Positions 7,704 to 15,732 of a stretch of 64,000 bases of DNA are shown in pieces. A model generated the notes under the pieces. That model saw only the letters and a list, made by a program, of their open reading frames with translations, was not told where the DNA came from and did no database searches. Position 1 is the first letter of the stretch; every line of letters begins with the position of its first letter. This DNA is from Prado023 sp963747335. GTDB taxonomy: Bacteria; Actinomycetota; Actinomycetes; S36-B12; CAIYMF01. The stretch is from NCBI GenBank assembly GCA_963747335.1, contig CAVVEV010000002.1:62001-126000 (forward strand), written 5' to 3'. The translations under genes were made by a program, and so were the position numbers.

Positions 7704-9134
7704 ATGAACGCTGAGCCAGCTGGTCCACCTTTCGCGATCGGCGCGCTCGTGGTTCTGGAGGGTCCGGGGCCCAGCCTGTCCGACCTGCGTGCCCTGGTCG
7801 CTGATCGGCTCGGTGACGCCGAACGGATGCGCCAGCGGTTGCAGGTCGACCCCAGGGGCCTGCGGCACCCGCGCTGGGTGCCGGCCGAGCCCGACCTGGA
7901 CCACCACGTGAGCGCCATGGACCTGCCCGATCCCGGTGCTGATGCCCAGCTGGAGCGGGCGGTCTCCGCGCTGCTGGCAGCACCCATGGACTACGACCGC
8001 CCGCTGTGGGACCTGACCATGCTCACCGGGCTGCAGCACGGACGGTGGGCAATCGTCTCCCGGCTGCACCACACCGTGGCAGACGGCCACGGCGCGCTGA
8101 TGCTCACCGGCCGCCTCATCGACGCCGACCCCGCGGGCACCACCTCGCTCACCGAGGCCCTGGACCAGCTCATCACCGCCCGCACCGCCGCCCGGGACGG
8201 TGGCCAGGCGGGGAGCACGCCCGACCCTGTCGACCCGGAGCTCACGCCGTCCGGTGAGCCTGCGCCTTCCGGCGATCGGGCCGCAGCCGCACTCCGGGTG
8301 GTCCAGGCCGCCCGGCGGGGCAGCGACCTGGTGGCGGGGGCCCTGGCCACGGCAACGGCAACCGCCGAGTCGCTGCAGAGGTCTGCCGGTGCGGTCGCCG
8401 CGCACCTGCCCGGTACCGCCGGCACCCTGGCCGGGGACCCTGGACCGGACCGCACATGGACCACCACGACGGTCCCGATGAGCGACGTGAGGCGGATCCG
8501 CGCCGCGTTCGGTGGCACCGTGAACGACGTCGTGATGGCGCTGATGTCCGGGGCCTACCGCGCGCTGCTCGCCGACCTCGGCGACGACCCCGACCAGGAG
8601 GCGGTGCGTGTCCTGGTTCCAGTGTCCCTGCGCAGCCCGGGGGACCTCTCGGCGAACAACCAGATCAGCGCACTGCTGGTCACCATGCCCCTGGCCGGCA
8701 GCACCGCCGCCCGATACGCCGACATCCGAGCCCACCTCGAAGCGGTCAAAGACCTCGGCGCCGCCGGGCTGGCCGCACCCGTCCTCGGCTCGATCGACCG
8801 CGTGGTCCCCGCCTTCGTGCAGACCATCGCGGTGCGCCGGTTGACCGGGCAGGTCGGCACCGCCTTCACCGAGACGCTGGTGACCAACGTGCCCGGACCC
8901 CCCTTCCCGATCTACGTCGCCGGCTGCCGGGCGTGCACCGTGGCCCCGACGATCCCGCTTGGCCAACCCTGGCGGCTCACCACCGGCGTCGTCTCCTACG
9001 ACGGCCAGCTCCACTTCGGGTTCACCGGCGGCCAGGGCATCGGCGAACGCGTCCACCTCGTGGCCGCCGCAGTCCAGCAGACCCTCACCGAACTCAACAC
9101 CCTCGCCGACCAGCGAGAACCCGGTGGTCGATGA
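7704..9134 (+). CDS. WS/DGAT-type O-acyltransferase with frameshifted N-terminus
   Basis: A wax ester synthase/diacylglycerol acyltransferase family enzyme, expected to join acyl-CoA to an alcohol or diacylglycerol. The catalytic HHxxxDG motif is HHTVADG at about residue 121, with PLWDLTMLTG before it, then VNDVVMALMSGAYR and the C-terminal VTNVPGPPFPIYVAGC. The usual N-terminal opening lies in another frame: ATG 7672 encodes MSRLSATDAS and then hits a stop at 7705, while the main frame enters as WMNAEPAGPPF. One missing base near 7698-7701 would give SRLSATDASWMNAEP. As written, translation must start at ATG 7704, losing the conserved first residues. The true start is probably 7672. Confidence 0.88.
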   Translation: MNAEPAGPPFAIGALVVLEGPGPSLSDLRALVADRLGDAERMRQRLQVDPRGLRHPRWVPAEPDLDHHVSAMDLPDPGADAQLERAVSALLAAPMDYDRPLWDLTMLTGLQHGRWAIVSRLHHTVADGHGALMLTGRLIDADPAGTTSLTEALDQLITARTAARDGGQAGSTPDPVDPELTPSGEPAPSGDRAAAALRVVQAARRGSDLVAGALATATATAESLQRSAGAVAAHLPGTAGTLAGDPGPDRTWTTTTVPMSDVRRIRAAFGGTVNDVVMALMSGAYRALLADLGDDPDQEAVRVLVPVSLRSPGDLSANNQISALLVTMPLAGSTAARYADIRAHLEAVKDLGAAGLAAPVLGSIDRVVPAFVQTIAVRRLTGQVGTAFTETLVTNVPGPPFPIYVAGCRACTVAPTIPLGQPWRLTTGVVSYDGQLHFGFTGGQGIGERVHLVAAAVQQTLTELNTLADQREPGGR

Positions 9135-9334
9135 ACCCGGCAGGTCCGGCCCACGGCACAGGCGCGCTCCAACAGGCTGATATGTGGGCTTGATTCCGGC
9201 CACACGACCACGACCGCGTCGCATCGCCTCGTACCGTCCCGGTCGCGGCAGCGCGGCATTCCGGCCGCCTGTCGCGCGCTGCGACGAGAGCGTGGGGTCG
9301 CACGATTCTCCTTGCCGGCGGAGGCCATGGATGC

Positions 9335-9348
9335 GCCACAATTGTGGC
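9335..9348. promoter_or_regulatory. 14-bp palindrome at the antitoxin start, probable operator
   Basis: GCCACAATTGTGGC is a perfect 14-base palindrome ending one base before the ATG (9350) of the Phd-type antitoxin. Phd antitoxins repress their own operons by binding palindromes at the promoter. Its position against the start codon means bound antitoxin would mask the start region as well. No clear -10 or -35 boxes were identified. Confidence 0.6.
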
Positions 9349-9349
9349 C

Positions 9350-9616
9350 ATGAGCATCCATTCGTTGCGCGAAGTCCGCGACCACTTCAGCGAGGTGGTC
9401 GACCGAGTCGAGCGGGAGCACGAGAGGGTCACTGTGACGCGCAATGGGCACGCGGCGGCGGTGATCCTCAGCCCGGAGGACCTGGCCCAGCTCGAGGAGA
9501 CCCTCGCTGTGCTGTCCGACCCCGATGCGCTGGCCGACATCCGCGAGGCGGATGCCGCCTATCGCCTGGGTGACGTTGTCCGCGGCGTGGACGCCGTGCG
9601 TGCCTTGCGCCCGTGA
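9350..9616 (+). CDS. Phd/YefM family antitoxin
   Basis: An 88-residue antitoxin. The N-terminal DNA-binding half reads MSIHSLREVRDHFSEVVDRV, then ERVTVTRNGHAAAVILSPEDLAQLEETL, the standard Phd/YefM pattern. The C-terminal half (DIREADAAYRLGDVVRGVD) is the likely toxin-binding region. ATG 9350 is chosen; a GTG lies two codons upstream inside the palindrome. Its stop overlaps the toxin start by four bases, so the two are translationally coupled. Confidence 0.93.
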   Translation: MSIHSLREVRDHFSEVVDRVEREHERVTVTRNGHAAAVILSPEDLAQLEETLAVLSDPDALADIREADAAYRLGDVVRGVDAVRALRP

Positions 9617-9894
9617 CCGGCGCGGACCTCTACGAGTTGGTCGTCACACCGCCCGCCGCTCGCGCGCTCCGGTCCGGGCTGCCTGAGGCTGTCGCCGCGG
9701 CAGTGATCGAGTTCCTGACCGGGGCACTTATCAGCGATCCGCGGCGCGTGGGCAAGCCCCTGCGCGGCGACCTTGCCGGCATCCATTCCGCTCGGCGAGG
9801 CACCTACCGCGTGCTGTACCGGATCAATGACACCACCCGCGAGGTCATCGTGCTCCGCATCGAGCACCGCCGCGACGCCTACCGACCCCGCTAA
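9613..9894 (+). CDS. RelE/ParE family toxin
   Basis: A 93-residue toxin starting at a GTG that overlaps the antitoxin stop (GTGA). It has the RelE fold markers: YELVVTPPAARALR at the N-terminus, DPRRVGKPLRGDLAGIHSAR, and the core RGTYRVLYRINDTTREVIVL with RIEHRRDAYR at the end. The basic C-terminus and the antitoxin-first order beside a Phd-type partner favour a RelE-like mRNA interferase over a gyrase poison, though the sequence alone does not settle this. Confidence 0.92.
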   Translation: MTGADLYELVVTPPAARALRSGLPEAVAAAVIEFLTGALISDPRRVGKPLRGDLAGIHSARRGTYRVLYRINDTTREVIVLRIEHRRDAYRPR

Positions 9895-10275
9895 CCCGGC
9901 CATCTTCGTGGTGCACCCGTTGCCCGAACTCGGCGAAGGTAGGGCGGACCACGCCGTCAACTTCCGAGCCGGAGGCTGAGGCCTCGCCAACCCACACCCC
10001 GAACCTGCCCCCTATCGCCGCGAAGGGACTCACCCATGCAGGCCCCCGCACCCGGCTTTCGCTCCACCGCCGTCGCCGCGCCGAACCAGCAGGTCGCACC
10101 TGTTCGTCGAGACAGGACCGACCTGTTCATGGGTGTACAACCCGTCCACCAGGTCCATGTAGTCCCGCCTGACTCGGCGACACGCCGCGGCGTAGTGACA
10201 AGGTAGTTACAAATCGCACCCATGCAGGGGCAGGTCAGGTCCACCTAACCGCCGCCTGACCTGCGACGATACAGA
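9895..10275. other. Gene-free stretch between toxin gene and tRNA-Thr
   Basis: I find no convincing gene in these 381 bases. Two copies of ACCCATGCAGG, at about 10032 and 10220, and a CAGGTCG/CGACCTG inverted pair within about 10088-10120 are the only structures noticed. Short stretches read like protein in one minus frame (for example YMDLVDGLYTHEQVGPV near 10100-10150) but lack a start or a supported length, so the stretch may hold a decayed gene. Confidence 0.4.
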
Positions 10276-10347
10276 GCCGACGCCCGGACTCGAACCGGGA
10301 ACCACCTATTTACAAGACAGGTGCGCTGCCAATTGCGCCACGCCGGC
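10276..10347 (-). tRNA. tRNA-Thr (anticodon UGU)
   Basis: Read on the minus strand, the 72 bases fold as a cloverleaf: acceptor arm GCCGGCG paired with CGTCGGC (one G-U), a D arm with the GCGC stem, anticodon stem CCTGT/ATAGG with loop CTTGTAA giving anticodon TGT, and a T arm CCCGG-TTCGAGT-CCGGG. The CCA end is not encoded. The tRNA 3' end faces the accessory region at lower coordinates, a common integration geometry. Confidence 0.95.
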
Positions 10348-10463
10348 GATGGGCACAAGGGTAGAACACCGGAGACGCACCCCGAGCATCCGGCAAGGAG
10401 CCGCGGCATGATGCGCCAGGGGCCCGGAACGGGCGTGGCAGGGTAGGGAGGGTGGGGACGCGC

Positions 10464-11726
10464 ATGCGCACGATGACGACCACTGCAGTGATCGCGGCCG
10501 CGGGGGTCCTGCTCGCCGCGTGCGGCGTGGGCGATGCTGACAGTGACCCGAGCACCAGCGCGAGTGCGAGCGCGCAGCCGAGCGCCACCTCCTCGATCCT
10601 CATCTGGTCCGATCCCGCTCACGCCGCGGCCCTCGAGGCCAGCGCCCCGGGCCACCTGGAGGCCACGGGGGTGAAGGTCATGGTCCAGACAGTCGGGTCG
10701 GACCTCACCGGGATCCGCGACGACATCGCCGAGATGGCTCCCCAGGGTCAGGGTCCGGACCTGTTCATCGGCCAGAGCGACTGGGTCGGCACGTTGGCCG
10801 ACTACGGCCTTCTGGCTCCCGTGGACCTCTCGACCCAGGAGAGCAGCTTCCGTCCCATCGCGATCAGTGCCTTCACCTACCAGGCGCGCACCTACGGGCT
10901 CCCGTTCGCCACGGAGAACCTCGCGCTCTTCCGCAACACCGACCTCGCCCCCGACGTCCCGGAGTCCATCGACGTGATGGCGCGCGACGGGCTTGAACTC
11001 GCGGCCGAGGACGACTCGATCCTGCCGATCGCCCTGCCCGTCGGACCCCAGGGCGACGCATACCACTGGTACCCGTTCTACAGCGCGGCCGGAGGCAAGA
11101 TCTTCGGCCTCGATGCGCAGGGCGGGTACACAGCCGACGAGCTGGAGGTCGGCAAGCCCGGGAGCATCGAGGCCGCCACGCGCATCGCCCAGATGGCCGA
11201 CGACGGCGCCCTGGACAAGGACACGACCCTGGATGAGGCCGTGACGGCGTTCACAGAGGGCCGGTCCCCCTACCTCGTGTCCGGTCCGTGGAGCCTCGAG
11301 CCAGTGCGCGCGTCCGGGGTCCCGTTCGTGGTCGAGGAGATCCCGGGCTTCGACGAGGTGCTGGCCTCCCGGGCTCAGGCCCTGGTCACCTCGCAGGGCC
11401 TCGTCCAATCAGCCTTCGCACGCAACGCCGCAGCAGCGCAGGAGTACCTGGCCACCACGGCCATGACCACCGAGGTCATGAGCGCCCTGGCCACACCGGG
11501 GGACCTTGCGCCAGCCTGGACCGACGCCTACGCCACCGCCGACCCCGTGATCAAGGGCTTCGGCGACTACGCGGACACCTCAGTCCCCATCCCCAACCTC
11601 GCCGAGATGGACCTCGTCTGGCCGGCCCTGAGCCAGGCGCAGGTCGACGTCATGTCCGGCGACGACCCCGCACAGACGATGAAGGCCGCCGGACGGGAGA
11701 TCCAGCAAGCCATCGACGCCGGCTGA
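10464..11726 (+). CDS. Maltose-type extracellular substrate-binding lipoprotein (first copy)
   Basis: A 420-residue solute-binding protein for an ABC sugar importer. A lipoprotein signal (VIAAAGVLLAACG) precedes a Ser/Ala linker and then an SBP family 1 domain: LIWSDPAHAAALE, GPDLFIGQSDWVG, TYGLPFATENLALFRN, GDAYHWYPFYSA and ATPGDLAPAWTDA. ATG 10464 is preferred because of the GGGAGGG-rich ribosome region; GTG 10452 and ATG 10473 are alternatives. It is clearly paralogous to the next gene, for example in GDAYHWYP and the preceding PLALP-like stretch. It probably feeds the MalFG permease encoded downstream. Ligand: maltose or maltodextrin by context. Confidence 0.92.
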   Translation: MRTMTTTAVIAAAGVLLAACGVGDADSDPSTSASASAQPSATSSILIWSDPAHAAALEASAPGHLEATGVKVMVQTVGSDLTGIRDDIAEMAPQGQGPDLFIGQSDWVGTLADYGLLAPVDLSTQESSFRPIAISAFTYQARTYGLPFATENLALFRNTDLAPDVPESIDVMARDGLELAAEDDSILPIALPVGPQGDAYHWYPFYSAAGGKIFGLDAQGGYTADELEVGKPGSIEAATRIAQMADDGALDKDTTLDEAVTAFTEGRSPYLVSGPWSLEPVRASGVPFVVEEIPGFDEVLASRAQALVTSQGLVQSAFARNAAAAQEYLATTAMTTEVMSALATPGDLAPAWTDAYATADPVIKGFGDYADTSVPIPNLAEMDLVWPALSQAQVDVMSGDDPAQTMKAAGREIQQAIDAG

Positions 11727-11903
11727 TGACACTCCCCGCGTTGCGTCGCCGGCGGCCGGCGGACCAGACTGCAATCACAACGATTTGGTAACGAAAGCAC
11801 CACACGGCCCCACGCGTCGCGCCGGCCCATACGAGAGGGCATGATGCGTCTCAGCGGGGTCCCGTATGGCCCCGTGTTCCACTCACCAAGAAACGGAGCA
11901 TCC

Positions 11904-13142
11904 ATGCGCCGCACGACCAAAGCCGGGGCCGCAGCCGCAAGCCTCGCACTGCTTCTCGCTGCCTGTAGCAGCGGGGACGACACCACGACTGACACCGCCT
12001 CGAGCGCCGCACCCACGGCCTCGTCGGGCACCTTCACCATCTGGGCCGACGAGGTTCGGACCCCCCCGATCAAGGCCCAGTGCGACGCGTTCGCCGAGGC
12101 CAACGGGATCACCTGCGACGTCGTGCAGATCGACTTCGGCGACATCCGCGCGCGCGCGGTCCAGGGCAGCCAGACCGGAGACGTTCCGGACGCCTTCATC
12201 GGCGCCCACGACTGGCTCGGCGAGCTGGTCACCAACGGCGTCGTTGCCCCGATCGACCTCGGCGGGAACGCCGCCAGCTTCAGCGAGGTGGCCGTCAAGG
12301 GGGTCACCTACGACGGCAAGACCTACGGCGTTCCCTACGCCGTGGAGAACATCGCCATGCTGACCAACCCGAAGCTCTCGCCCGAGTGCCCCGCGTCCCT
12401 GGATGACCTCCAGGCCGCCGGCAAGAAGCTCAAGGACGACGGCGACGCCTCGCTCCCGCTGGCCCTGCAGATCGGCGACCAGGGTGACGCCTACCACTGG
12501 TACCCGCTGTACAGCGCTGACGGTGGCTACATCTTCGGCGACGGCGGCACCAACGTGTCCGACATGGGCGTCGGCAAGGAGGGCTCGATCGCGGCGGCCG
12601 AGCGGCTGCAGGCCATGGCTGACGACGGCCTGCTCAAGGCCTCGGTGACCGGGGACATCGCCAAGGAGTCCTACAACGGCGGCGACTCGGCCTGGTTCAT
12701 CACCGGCCCGTGGAACGCCACCGACGCCCTGGCGGCCGTGCCCGACACCAAGGTCTGCCCGGTGCCCAACGGCGATTCCACCGCGCAACCGTTCATCGGT
12801 GTTCAGACGTTCTTCATCCCCACCAAGGCTGCGAACGCACTGATCGCCCAGACGTTCCTGAACGACTACGTGATGACCACGGAGTTCATGGACGAGATGT
12901 ACGCCGCTGACCCGCGCCCGCCGGCGTGGACCGAGTCCGCTGCGAAGATCACCGATCCCATCACCAAGGGATTCATCGAGTTCGGCCTTCAGGGGATTCC
13001 GCAGCCGTCCGTGCCCGAGATGGGTTCGGTCTGGGAGTCCCTCGGCCTGGCTGAGTTCAAGGTCGCATCGGGTGAGGACCCGACCACGACCATGACCGAG
13101 GCCGGCGACGCGATCAACAAGGCGATCGCCGCACAGGGCTAG
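11904..13142 (+). CDS. Maltose-type extracellular substrate-binding lipoprotein (second copy)
   Basis: A 412-residue MalE-like lipoprotein: lipobox LLLAACS, a Thr/Ser/Ala linker, then FTIWADEVRTPP, DAFIGAHDWLGELV, TYGVPYAVENIAML, GDAYHWYPLYSADGG, and the C-terminal hinge segments YAADPRPPAWTES and VPEMGSVWESLG. ATG 11904 has GGAG six bases upstream. It sits 42 bases before malF, so it is the more likely partner of the permease. The upstream paralogue may bind another maltodextrin or be an older duplicate. Confidence 0.94.
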   Translation: MRRTTKAGAAAASLALLLAACSSGDDTTTDTASSAAPTASSGTFTIWADEVRTPPIKAQCDAFAEANGITCDVVQIDFGDIRARAVQGSQTGDVPDAFIGAHDWLGELVTNGVVAPIDLGGNAASFSEVAVKGVTYDGKTYGVPYAVENIAMLTNPKLSPECPASLDDLQAAGKKLKDDGDASLPLALQIGDQGDAYHWYPLYSADGGYIFGDGGTNVSDMGVGKEGSIAAAERLQAMADDGLLKASVTGDIAKESYNGGDSAWFITGPWNATDALAAVPDTKVCPVPNGDSTAQPFIGVQTFFIPTKAANALIAQTFLNDYVMTTEFMDEMYAADPRPPAWTESAAKITDPITKGFIEFGLQGIPQPSVPEMGSVWESLGLAEFKVASGEDPTTTMTEAGDAINKAIAAQG

Positions 13143-13184
13143 TAGTCCTGGTCCGCTGAATACGAGGAGATGAGGAACCCGGCC

Positions 13185-14789
13185 ATGAGCCTCACGACAG
13201 AGTCCGCCCCGGAGCAGATCCAGCCCACGAAGAAGAAGTCGGGCTCGATCACAGCCGGCGGTCTGGCGATCAAGCTGGCACTCGTCGGCATGATCGACGC
13301 ACTGCTGGTCTGGATGCTGATCCAGGCGTGGGTCGATGAGTGGTGGGTCGCGGTCGGGTTCTTCATCTTCGCCCTGGTGGCGGTCAACGTCATCTACTTC
13401 ACCAAGGGACTACCCCTGAAGTACCTCCTGCCCGGGCTGCTGTTCCTGCTCGTGTTCCAGGTCTTCACGATCCTGCTCACCGGCTACTCCAGCTTCACGA
13501 ACTACGGGACTGGCCACCTCGACGACAAGGCCGCGGCGATCAATGCACTCGAGGTCCGGGGCGAACGTCCTGTCGAGGGCTCAGCCGACTACCCGGCGGT
13601 GCCCGTCGAGCAGGGCGGGCAGGTGGCAATGCTGGTCACCTTCCCCGAGGGCACCCCCTCCCCGGGTGAGTCGTTCATCGGCACCAACGAGTCCCTGACG
13701 CCCGTCCCTCCGGCCGACGTGCAGAAGACCGGGGACAAGGTCACCGGCGCCACCGGCTGGACCACCCTCAACCTCGGGACGCTGACCGCCAACCCAGCCC
13801 TGAACACCCAGTGGACGGAGTTGCGGGTCCCGCTGAACCTCGAGACGGGCACCTTCCTGCGACCGACCGGCGTCTCGGTAGCCAAGGAGGTCCGCGCCGG
13901 CAACGTGTACGACCCCGACACCGACACCATGACCGACACGAACACCGGTGTCGTCTACACACCCAACGCCACCGGCAACTTCGAGTCACCGGACGGGCAG
14001 CTCCTGCAGCCCGGCTGGCGGGTCTGGATCGGGTGGGCGAACTACAAGGACCTCTTCACCAACCCGACGATCCGCGATCGGTTCTTCCCGATCACCGTGT
14101 GGACATTCGTCTTCGCGTTCCTGACAGTGATCACCACGTTCGCGCTGGGCCTGCTGCTGGCCGTGATCATGAACGACCGGCGGATGCGCGGGCAGAAGTA
14201 CTATCGCGTGCTTCTGATCCTGCCGTACGCCATGCCGATCTTCCTGACCGCACCGTTGTGGCGAGGCATGCTCAACACCGACTTCGGCCTGATCAACCAG
14301 ATGCTCCCGGGTGACCCGATCAACTGGCTGGGCGAGGCCAATCTGGCGCGCTTCTCGGTCCTCCTGGTCAACCTCTGGATCGCCTACCCCTACTTCTTCC
14401 TCGTCTGCACCGGCGCGCTCACGGCGATCCCTGCCGACCTGAAGGAAGCGGCGTTCGTCGACGGTGCCAGCGGCCTGCACGCCTTCCGTACCGTCGTGCT
14501 GCCGCTGCTGATGATCTCAGTGGCCCCGCTGCTCATCGCATCGTTCACATTCAACTTCAACAACTACACGCTCATCGAGATGCTCACCGGCGGCGGTCCA
14601 TTCCCCCAGCAGATAAGCGACGGTGGCTCGACGGACCTCCTGATCAACTGGACCTTCCGAATGGCCTTCAACCAGACACAACAACGCCTGGGTCTGGCCT
14701 CGGCCGTCGCACTGGTCATCTTCATCGTGGTCGGGTCGATCTCGGCCTGGTCCTTCCGGTTCACCAAGAAGCTCGAGGAGATCGGCTGA
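13185..14789 (+). CDS. malF: Maltose/maltodextrin ABC transporter permease, MalF type
   Basis: A 534-residue inner-membrane permease. N-terminal transmembrane segments (LAIKLALVGMIDALLVWML, VGFFIFALVAVNVIYF, LLPGLLFLLVFQVFTILL) are followed by a large extracytoplasmic domain of about 200 residues (about 110-300), comparable to the MalF P2 loop that contacts the binding protein in E. coli. The core MetI-like domain follows, with the EAA motif at EAAFVDGASGLHAFRTVVLP. ATG 13185 fits the GAGGAGATGAGG region better than ATG 13170. Its stop overlaps malG (TGATG). Confidence 0.95.
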   Translation: MSLTTESAPEQIQPTKKKSGSITAGGLAIKLALVGMIDALLVWMLIQAWVDEWWVAVGFFIFALVAVNVIYFTKGLPLKYLLPGLLFLLVFQVFTILLTGYSSFTNYGTGHLDDKAAAINALEVRGERPVEGSADYPAVPVEQGGQVAMLVTFPEGTPSPGESFIGTNESLTPVPPADVQKTGDKVTGATGWTTLNLGTLTANPALNTQWTELRVPLNLETGTFLRPTGVSVAKEVRAGNVYDPDTDTMTDTNTGVVYTPNATGNFESPDGQLLQPGWRVWIGWANYKDLFTNPTIRDRFFPITVWTFVFAFLTVITTFALGLLLAVIMNDRRMRGQKYYRVLLILPYAMPIFLTAPLWRGMLNTDFGLINQMLPGDPINWLGEANLARFSVLLVNLWIAYPYFFLVCTGALTAIPADLKEAAFVDGASGLHAFRTVVLPLLMISVAPLLIASFTFNFNNYTLIEMLTGGGPFPQQISDGGSTDLLINWTFRMAFNQTQQRLGLASAVALVIFIVVGSISAWSFRFTKKLEEIG

Positions 14790-15724
14790 TGAGCACCTCC
14801 GCCCCTGCCCCGGTCAAGGTCGAGCGGATGCCGTTCGGCCGGTGGATGAAGACGGTCGGCTGGCGGCACGCCGTCCTCGGCCTCGCCGTGCTGTTCGCAC
14901 TCTTCCCGATCTCCTACATCATCAACCTGGCGTTCAGCCAGGGCAGCACGCTGACGTCGGCCTGCCCCCTGGGCCTCGAGGGCATCGAAACGGTCCAGTG
15001 CATCCTGCCGCTGCCGCCGTACGACACGAGCAATTTCACGTCGGTCCTCAGCAACGAGCAGCGGCCCTTCCCCGTCTGGTTCCAGAACACCGTGATCATC
15101 GCCACGGTGGTGGCCTTCGCCTCGGTGTTCATGGGCGCATCGGCGGCCTTCGCCTTCAGCCGGATGCGGTTCCGCGGCCGGCGGGCCGGGCTGACCTCGC
15201 TGGTCCTGGTCCAGATGTTCCCGGCGATCCTGGCGATCACCGCGATCTTCCTGCTGCTCTCCGAGATCCGCAACACCTTCCCCTCGATCGGGCTCGGCAC
15301 GATCTGGGGACTGATCCTGGTCTACCTCGGCGGCACCCTCGGCGTGAACACCTACCTGATGAAGGGGTTCTTCGACACCATCCCCGTGGAGATCGACGAG
15401 TCGGCGCGCATCGACGGAGCCAGCCATGTGCGGATCTTCTTCGGCATGATCCTGCGCCTGGCGGCCCCGATCCTGACGGTCGTGTTCTTCATCACCTTCA
15501 CGGGGATGTTCAACGAGCTCGCGATCGCCTCGGTCGTCCTGGCCGACCAGCGTGACACCACGCTGGCGGTCGGCCTGTACTCCTACGTCAGCAACCCGCT
15601 GCGCCAGGAGTGGGGGTTCTTCGCCGCGGGCGCGCTCATGGCCGCCGTCCCCGTGCTGATCGTGTTCGCGTTCGCCCAGAAGCAGCTGGTCACGGGCCTC
15701 ACAGCGGGCGCGGTCAAGGGCTGA
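14789..15724 (+). CDS. malG: Maltose/maltodextrin ABC transporter permease, MalG type
   Basis: A 311-residue permease with six predicted membrane helices, the MetI-like fold and the EAA loop (DESARIDGASHVRIFFGMIL). It pairs with MalF and the MsmK-type ATPase. The start overlaps the malF stop by one base (TGATG), indicating translational coupling. A moderately long loop after the first helix (TSACPLGLEGIETVQCILP) contains two cysteines that could form a disulfide outside the membrane. Confidence 0.95.
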   Translation: MSTSAPAPVKVERMPFGRWMKTVGWRHAVLGLAVLFALFPISYIINLAFSQGSTLTSACPLGLEGIETVQCILPLPPYDTSNFTSVLSNEQRPFPVWFQNTVIIATVVAFASVFMGASAAFAFSRMRFRGRRAGLTSLVLVQMFPAILAITAIFLLLSEIRNTFPSIGLGTIWGLILVYLGGTLGVNTYLMKGFFDTIPVEIDESARIDGASHVRIFFGMILRLAAPILTVVFFITFTGMFNELAIASVVLADQRDTTLAVGLYSYVSNPLRQEWGFFAAGALMAAVPVLIVFAFAQKQLVTGLTAGAVKG

Positions 15725-15732
15725 TCCCAGCG

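Noticed and set aside
9895..10275. Hidden gene fragment near YMDLVDGLYTHEQV on the minus strand
   Set aside because: The protein-like stretch is under 40 codons, has no start or stop that fits and matches no family I know, so it is noted only in the gap entry.
1..10347. Attachment-site duplicate of the tRNA-Thr 3' end
   Set aside because: I looked for copies of the T-arm and acceptor sequence (for example CCCGGACTCGAACC) in 1-10,275 and saw none, so an att pair cannot be claimed inside the window.
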